This document shows positions 41,164 through 44,358 of a stretch of 44,358 nucleotides of DNA, in pieces. Each line of letters opens with the position of its first letter. Positions within the stretch are counted from its first letter, which is position 1. The notes beneath the pieces are model-generated. The model was not told the origin of the DNA. It saw nothing but the letters and a program-made list of their open reading frames with translations, and did not search any database. Origin of the DNA: Candidatus Neomarinimicrobiota bacterium (GTDB taxonomy: Bacteria; Fidelibacterota; UBA8477; JABMPR01); assembly GCA_016784545.1 (NCBI GenBank), contig JADHUM010000030.1, forward strand, positions 1-44,358, given 5' to 3'. The position numbers were made by a program, and so were the translations under genes.

Positions 41164-42300
41164 TTATGTGTTCGCCTGCGCTATTTTTTGCTCTATTTGA
41201 CCAAATAGATCATACATCAGCTTTGTGATATCTGGCCTATCATTCAACAGAGCAGAAATATTTGTCAGGACAACAATTCCAACCTTATTATCTTTCTCGA
41301 AAGCAATTCCACTTGAATACCCCATGGTACCACCGTGATGATAATAGACTCTCTCAGCATGCATTTTTGAATAGTGCCAACCTAGAGCAACGTCATAATC
41401 TTCGTCAATCTCATATGTTTTATCATGGGACCAAACAAAAGGTGCTAGATCATCCATATTTGCTTTAACAAATTTCACCATATCCCTGGTGGATGATTTC
41501 AAACTCCCTGAGCACACATACAAGTCACTAATAATCAATGGAGCAACCGCTCCCATTTCATTATAACCTACAACCATTTGCTGCCTTTGAGCAGGTGATA
41601 AATTAACGACAGTGTTTTCCAGACCTATTTGCCTGCCAATATGGTAGTCGACCAATGATTCAAAGTCACCCCCAAGTTTATCACAAACGATCATGCAGAG
41701 AAGTGACATGCCCAAATTGGAGTATGCATAGCTTGAGCCAGGTTTGAAATCATAGGTGCAATTTTGACTCAAGTATTTACTTACAATAGCTATTTCATCT
41801 TCATCTGAAATTTCATACTCATAATCCTTTATCAATCCTTCTGGTAATGCATGAATGCCCGATGTATGATTAGCTAAGTGTTGAATCAGAACTGCTTGTC
41901 CGGCGAGCTCATACTCACTGAGTTCAATGGGCAAATGTTCTTGGATAGGATCGTCCAGCTCCAAATAGCCTTGCTCCAGACATATTGTCAGAAGCGTTGC
42001 AAGAAAGACTTTACTTGTTGATCCGATCTCAAAAAGCTTATCCTCATTTTTGATTGATACCAAAGAATGACCTTCCTTGTGTATACCTAGATATTGGACA
42101 CTATCCCCAAGGATGACGGCCAATGAGATTTCGGTTTTGTCAGGGTATATTCGACTATTTGCCTCAATTTTGCTTACAATAGCCTGATCAAAGATCCCTT
42201 CTTGGAAGGTTACTTCATTTTCAGTTATCGGAGCCAACAGATTGAATAATACAACAAAGATGGCTAGAATAACGCCAAGGATTAATAGTCTGGCATTCAT
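41164..42300 (-). CDS. Serine hydrolase of the beta-lactamase/penicillin-binding family
   Basis: A 378-residue protein from ATG 42298-42300, with an N-terminal membrane anchor or signal (LLILGVILAIFVVLFNLLAP). The catalytic triad motifs of the family are visible: SxxK as STSK (Ser94, Lys97), YxN as YSN in SSYAYSNLGMSLL, and the KTG equivalent as HGG in YYHHGGTMGYSSG. Such enzymes act as esterases, D-amino-acid peptidases or cell-wall enzymes; beta-lactam hydrolysis cannot be assumed. The upstream frame extends to 42348, but its first codons add no signal. It may be related to the decayed hydrolase at 24662-25014, though the sequences differ. Confidence 0.9.
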   Translation of the reverse strand: MNARLLILGVILAIFVVLFNLLAPITENEVTFQEGIFDQAIVSKIEANSRIYPDKTEISLAVILGDSVQYLGIHKEGHSLVSIKNEDKLFEIGSTSKVFLATLLTICLEQGYLELDDPIQEHLPIELSEYELAGQAVLIQHLANHTSGIHALPEGLIKDYEYEISDEDEIAIVSKYLSQNCTYDFKPGSSYAYSNLGMSLLCMIVCDKLGGDFESLVDYHIGRQIGLENTVVNLSPAQRQQMVVGYNEMGAVAPLIISDLYVCSGSLKSSTRDMVKFVKANMDDLAPFVWSHDKTYEIDEDYDVALGWHYSKMHAERVYYHHGGTMGYSSGIAFEKDNKVGIVVLTNISALLNDRPDITKLMYDLFGQIEQKIAQANT

Positions 42301-42442
42301 GTTAATCACACCGAATGTTTTGGACCGTTCTACGTACTGGAACTGCAATGGGAAATCTTGAGCCTGCTTGTCGTAGCTCCAGGAGGATGTAGACTAGTTT
42401 GCTATGATGACGCCTAAAGAGCGTAGTCTGGCCTGTCATTGC

Positions 42443-42685
42443 TTAGCTCCGGTATGGCAGGCTGAGTTGACTATACTTTATAAGACTGTCCTCAGCGAAT
42501 AAGAAACAATTCAAATTAATGCCTGCCCCCATTAGAATGATATTTCCGTCGCCTGTAACGGCTCGGCACTCACCGTTTATTGCACCTTGAATTACAATAT
42601 TATTCAGTTCAAAAGGTGAGGCCAGTATAGGGGTCAGAAGAAAAACACAAATTACTATTCTCAGACGGGTTCTTCTCAAAATCAT
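42443..42685 (-). pseudogene. Truncated LVIVD-like repeat protein fragment
   Basis: An 80-codon ORF with a signal peptide (IVICVFLLTPILASP). The segment VIQGAINGECRAVTGDGNII resembles the first blade of LVIVD-repeat proteins, which normally continue for hundreds of residues. Here the frame stops at once after SLPYRS. I see no further LVIVD coding in the 140 bp before the serine hydrolase gene. It may be a truncated gene, or less likely a small exported protein. Confidence 0.5.
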
Positions 42686-42919
42686 GATATTTGTCCTCAG
42701 CTTCTCCAGACCTGCGATTGTATGGCACCTGTGGAACGGGCCTGGTTTTATGACCCTGGTATGACTTATTAGTCCACCGAAGGCTATATTCTATTCAACT
42801 GAAAAGCACGACTCTTGATGGCTATATTGCTCCCCCGATATAGGCTCGATTGATTCTTCCTCACTTCGAAAGCTAGCAACAAAAGCTTGTTTGACAGGTT
42901 CCAGCAAGATTGCCACCCC
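42686..42919. other. Intergenic region without recognised content
   Basis: About 230 bp between the 3' end of the cysteine-repeat protein gene and the LVIVD-like fragment. I see no ORF, terminator or repeat that I can support. Confidence 0.45.
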
Positions 42920-44358
42920 TTACCATTCTTTTAATATCAGCTTTGGTGTGATCTGCTTATTCAGCCAGTCCAATTCTATTTCTCTGTCTAGCCCTATCTG
43001 AACCAGTCTCGAGTTGTCAGTATTTTCGCTCTTTATTATTAGATAGGTCTCCCCGGGTGAAATCGCAAAAGCTGGATTTGGACCATGCGTAGTAATTATT
43101 TCTCCACGAGAACCATTATTGAAAAGTTTTCTTCTTAATTCACCTTCATCCCAATTCGTGTGGTAAACATGCTGATTATCCATTGACCAGCGAAACACGA
43201 AAAAATCGAATCCTTGTGTCATAGTCATCGTTGAGAAATCATAAGTTCTATGTCCCCCGTATGTGGTAGAATAGATTATAACCTTTGATCGATCTGGTGA
43301 CAAACGCATTGGCCATCCATCATCGCCCCCACTGAATAGAAACTGTCTTTCTGCCCCTGTTGTATCCATAATAGCGTAATCAGCACCCATTCCAGGACCA
43401 CTGCCATCATCAAAAAAAACTTTACGGTTGTTATCTACTAAAAAGACTTCTTCCATCTTTCCATATTCATCAGTTGTAATTTGTCTCAACAAAAGGTTAC
43501 CTCGTTGCCACAGAGATATTTGTCGACTGCGCCACGCACCCAGATTTAATACAAACAAGTTGCCATTATCACCAACATCTAAACTTCTAATCGGGTTCTG
43601 GAGGGTCAGGAGTTCCTCACATTGGCCGGTCACATAATCATATCTGGATATAGTGGAGACCTCCTCATCATATCCAGAATAAAAATAGACCGCTTCAGGC
43701 TTGATGAGTATTTGTGAGTTTATGGGGAAGCAAAACGAGAGAAGAGTAGATTCACATGTTGTCAGATCATATTTCCACACCTCATTGTCTGAGTTATATA
43801 CTAAAGCATTTAAAGGTTCTACTTCTTGAATTTTAGTCCAATAGGTTATAGGGAATGCTGTGTGTGTCTCGCTTCCATCAAGGTTTGAGATCAACCATTC
43901 TCCATTATAATAGTAAATAACTCTATGATTTGGAAGCCCAGTAGCGGGCATGCTCAAAATTGCGCCAGAATTAATCAGGATTTTGAGCGTGAATGTCTGA
44001 ATCTCTCTTTCCATGAGTTCAGCTGCAAGAAATTCTGTATCCGTTATGTTTCCTGTCTCATAGATTACTTCAAGGGTGTCATTTAGTAGCTGATAGCCTA
44101 GAAAGTCACTTCCTTGATATTGCTCCCAGGCAATCCTGAAACCAGTTGTTACTTTTTCCACGTTAACGATCACGGTAGAGTCTAATTGAATCTCTAGGCA
44201 TTCAATGGAATCAGGGCCTGCCAAATAATATCCAGGTGGACATATAACTTCTAAACACTCTGTGGAATCCTCTCCACCTAGATAATATCCGGGTGGACAT
44301 TCAATTGACAGGCACTCAGTAGAATCCTGTCCTCCCAGGTAATACCCTGGAGGACAGG
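42920..44358 (-). CDS. Partial secreted cysteine-repeat and propeller protein (5' end beyond window)
   Basis: The frame is open to the window edge, so the true N-terminus is missing. The visible protein begins with at least three tandem 19-residue cysteine repeats (CPPGYYLGGxDSTECL, 44356-44186). A Fn3-like segment follows (FRIAWEQYQGSDFLGYQLLN), then a beta-propeller-like region with PD40-type motifs (PMRLSPDRSKVIIYSTTYGG, FAISPGETYLIIKSENTDN). It ends at 42920 without a T9SS tail. The repeat resembles the CPPGYY motif of eukaryotic GCC2/GCC3-type domains, but short cysteine repeats can be convergent. Function is unknown; extracellular location is likely. Confidence 0.72.
   Translation of the reverse strand, partial: CPPGYYLGGQDSTECLSIECPPGYYLGGEDSTECLEVICPPGYYLAGPDSIECLEIQLDSTVIVNVEKVTTGFRIAWEQYQGSDFLGYQLLNDTLEVIYETGNITDTEFLAAELMEREIQTFTLKILINSGAILSMPATGLPNHRVIYYYNGEWLISNLDGSETHTAFPITYWTKIQEVEPLNALVYNSDNEVWKYDLTTCESTLLSFCFPINSQILIKPEAVYFYSGYDEEVSTISRYDYVTGQCEELLTLQNPIRSLDVGDNGNLFVLNLGAWRSRQISLWQRGNLLLRQITTDEYGKMEEVFLVDNNRKVFFDDGSGPGMGADYAIMDTTGAERQFLFSGGDDGWPMRLSPDRSKVIIYSTTYGGHRTYDFSTMTMTQGFDFFVFRWSMDNQHVYHTNWDEGELRRKLFNNGSRGEIITTHGPNPAFAISPGETYLIIKSENTDNSRLVQIGLDREIELDWLNKQITPKLILKEW
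44186..44356 (-). repeat. 57-bp tandem repeat encoding CPPGYYLGG units
   Basis: Three units of 57 bp are visible (44356-44300, 44299-44243, 44242-44186), each encoding two Cys and one CPPGYYL(G/A)G motif. They are in frame with the gene and continue beyond the window. Confidence 0.92.

Noticed and set aside
1-44358. tRNA, rRNA or riboswitch genes
   Set aside because: Looking through the gaps I found no cloverleaf-like or conserved riboswitch core sequence. A covariance-model scan would be needed to exclude small RNAs.

Overview
This is one contig piece from a Gram-negative bacterium. Signal peptides, lipoproteins and outer-membrane beta-barrels are frequent. A secreted protein ends in the NYPNPFNPST-type sorting tail (type IX secretion) and another ends in two dockerin-like repeats. 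That combination, a mid-range GC content and AGGAG-type ribosome binding sites point to the FCB superphylum (a Marinimicrobia-, Calditrichota- or Ignavibacteria-like lineage). This placement is inferred from family features, not from a marker gene; no rRNA or tRNA gene was seen.

Layout. 0.3-4.0 kb: a bacteriohemerythrin, then a GNAT-like acetyltransferase with an ABC-2 export ATPase and permease. 4.2-5.8 kb: cyclophilin and an outer-membrane protein, separated by a heptamer tandem repeat. 5.9-11.2 kb: the clearest functional unit, a minus-strand operon of a TetR regulator, a LolA-like periplasmic carrier, an outer-membrane barrel and a large RND (MMPL) transporter. Its promoter carries a palindrome fitting exactly between the -35 and -10 boxes. 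11.4-16 kb: a peptide-type solute-binding lipoprotein, a small membrane protein, a DUF819 membrane protein and a rhomboid protease. 16-24.4 kb: a beta-helix protein, a phytanoyl-CoA dioxygenase, a barrel protein plus S41 protease, CreD, a GNAT, an extradiol-dioxygenase-like protein and several small proteins, one a 44-residue lysine-rich ORF. 24.4-25.3 kb: a decayed serine-hydrolase gene and repeats. 25.3-27.6 kb: a K+ channel, a separate cyclic-nucleotide-binding protein and SlyD. 28-37.5 kb: redoxin with a DsbD-N-like partner, a glycosidase-like lipoprotein, a transposase remnant, the T9SS cargo, a second ABC exporter and a carboxypeptidase-regulatory-domain protein. 37.5-44.4 kb: an NAD(P)-binding protein, a gluzincin-like protein, membrane and lipoprotein genes, a serine hydrolase and a partial cysteine-repeat protein running off the end.

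No complete new defence or biosynthetic system was recognised. The unusual material is mostly between the genes: at least five copies of a roughly 95-bp two-hairpin repeat, a second repeat family that has invaded an ABC operon and forms an ORF joined to both neighbours by ATGA overlaps, a MITE-like element supplying a gene's stop codon, 7-8-bp tandem repeats, and remnants of genes (dioxygenase tail, transposase, serine hydrolase, LVIVD-like protein). Two genes appear to start at ATC or ATT codons placed exactly 7 nt after a good Shine-Dalgarno sequence.
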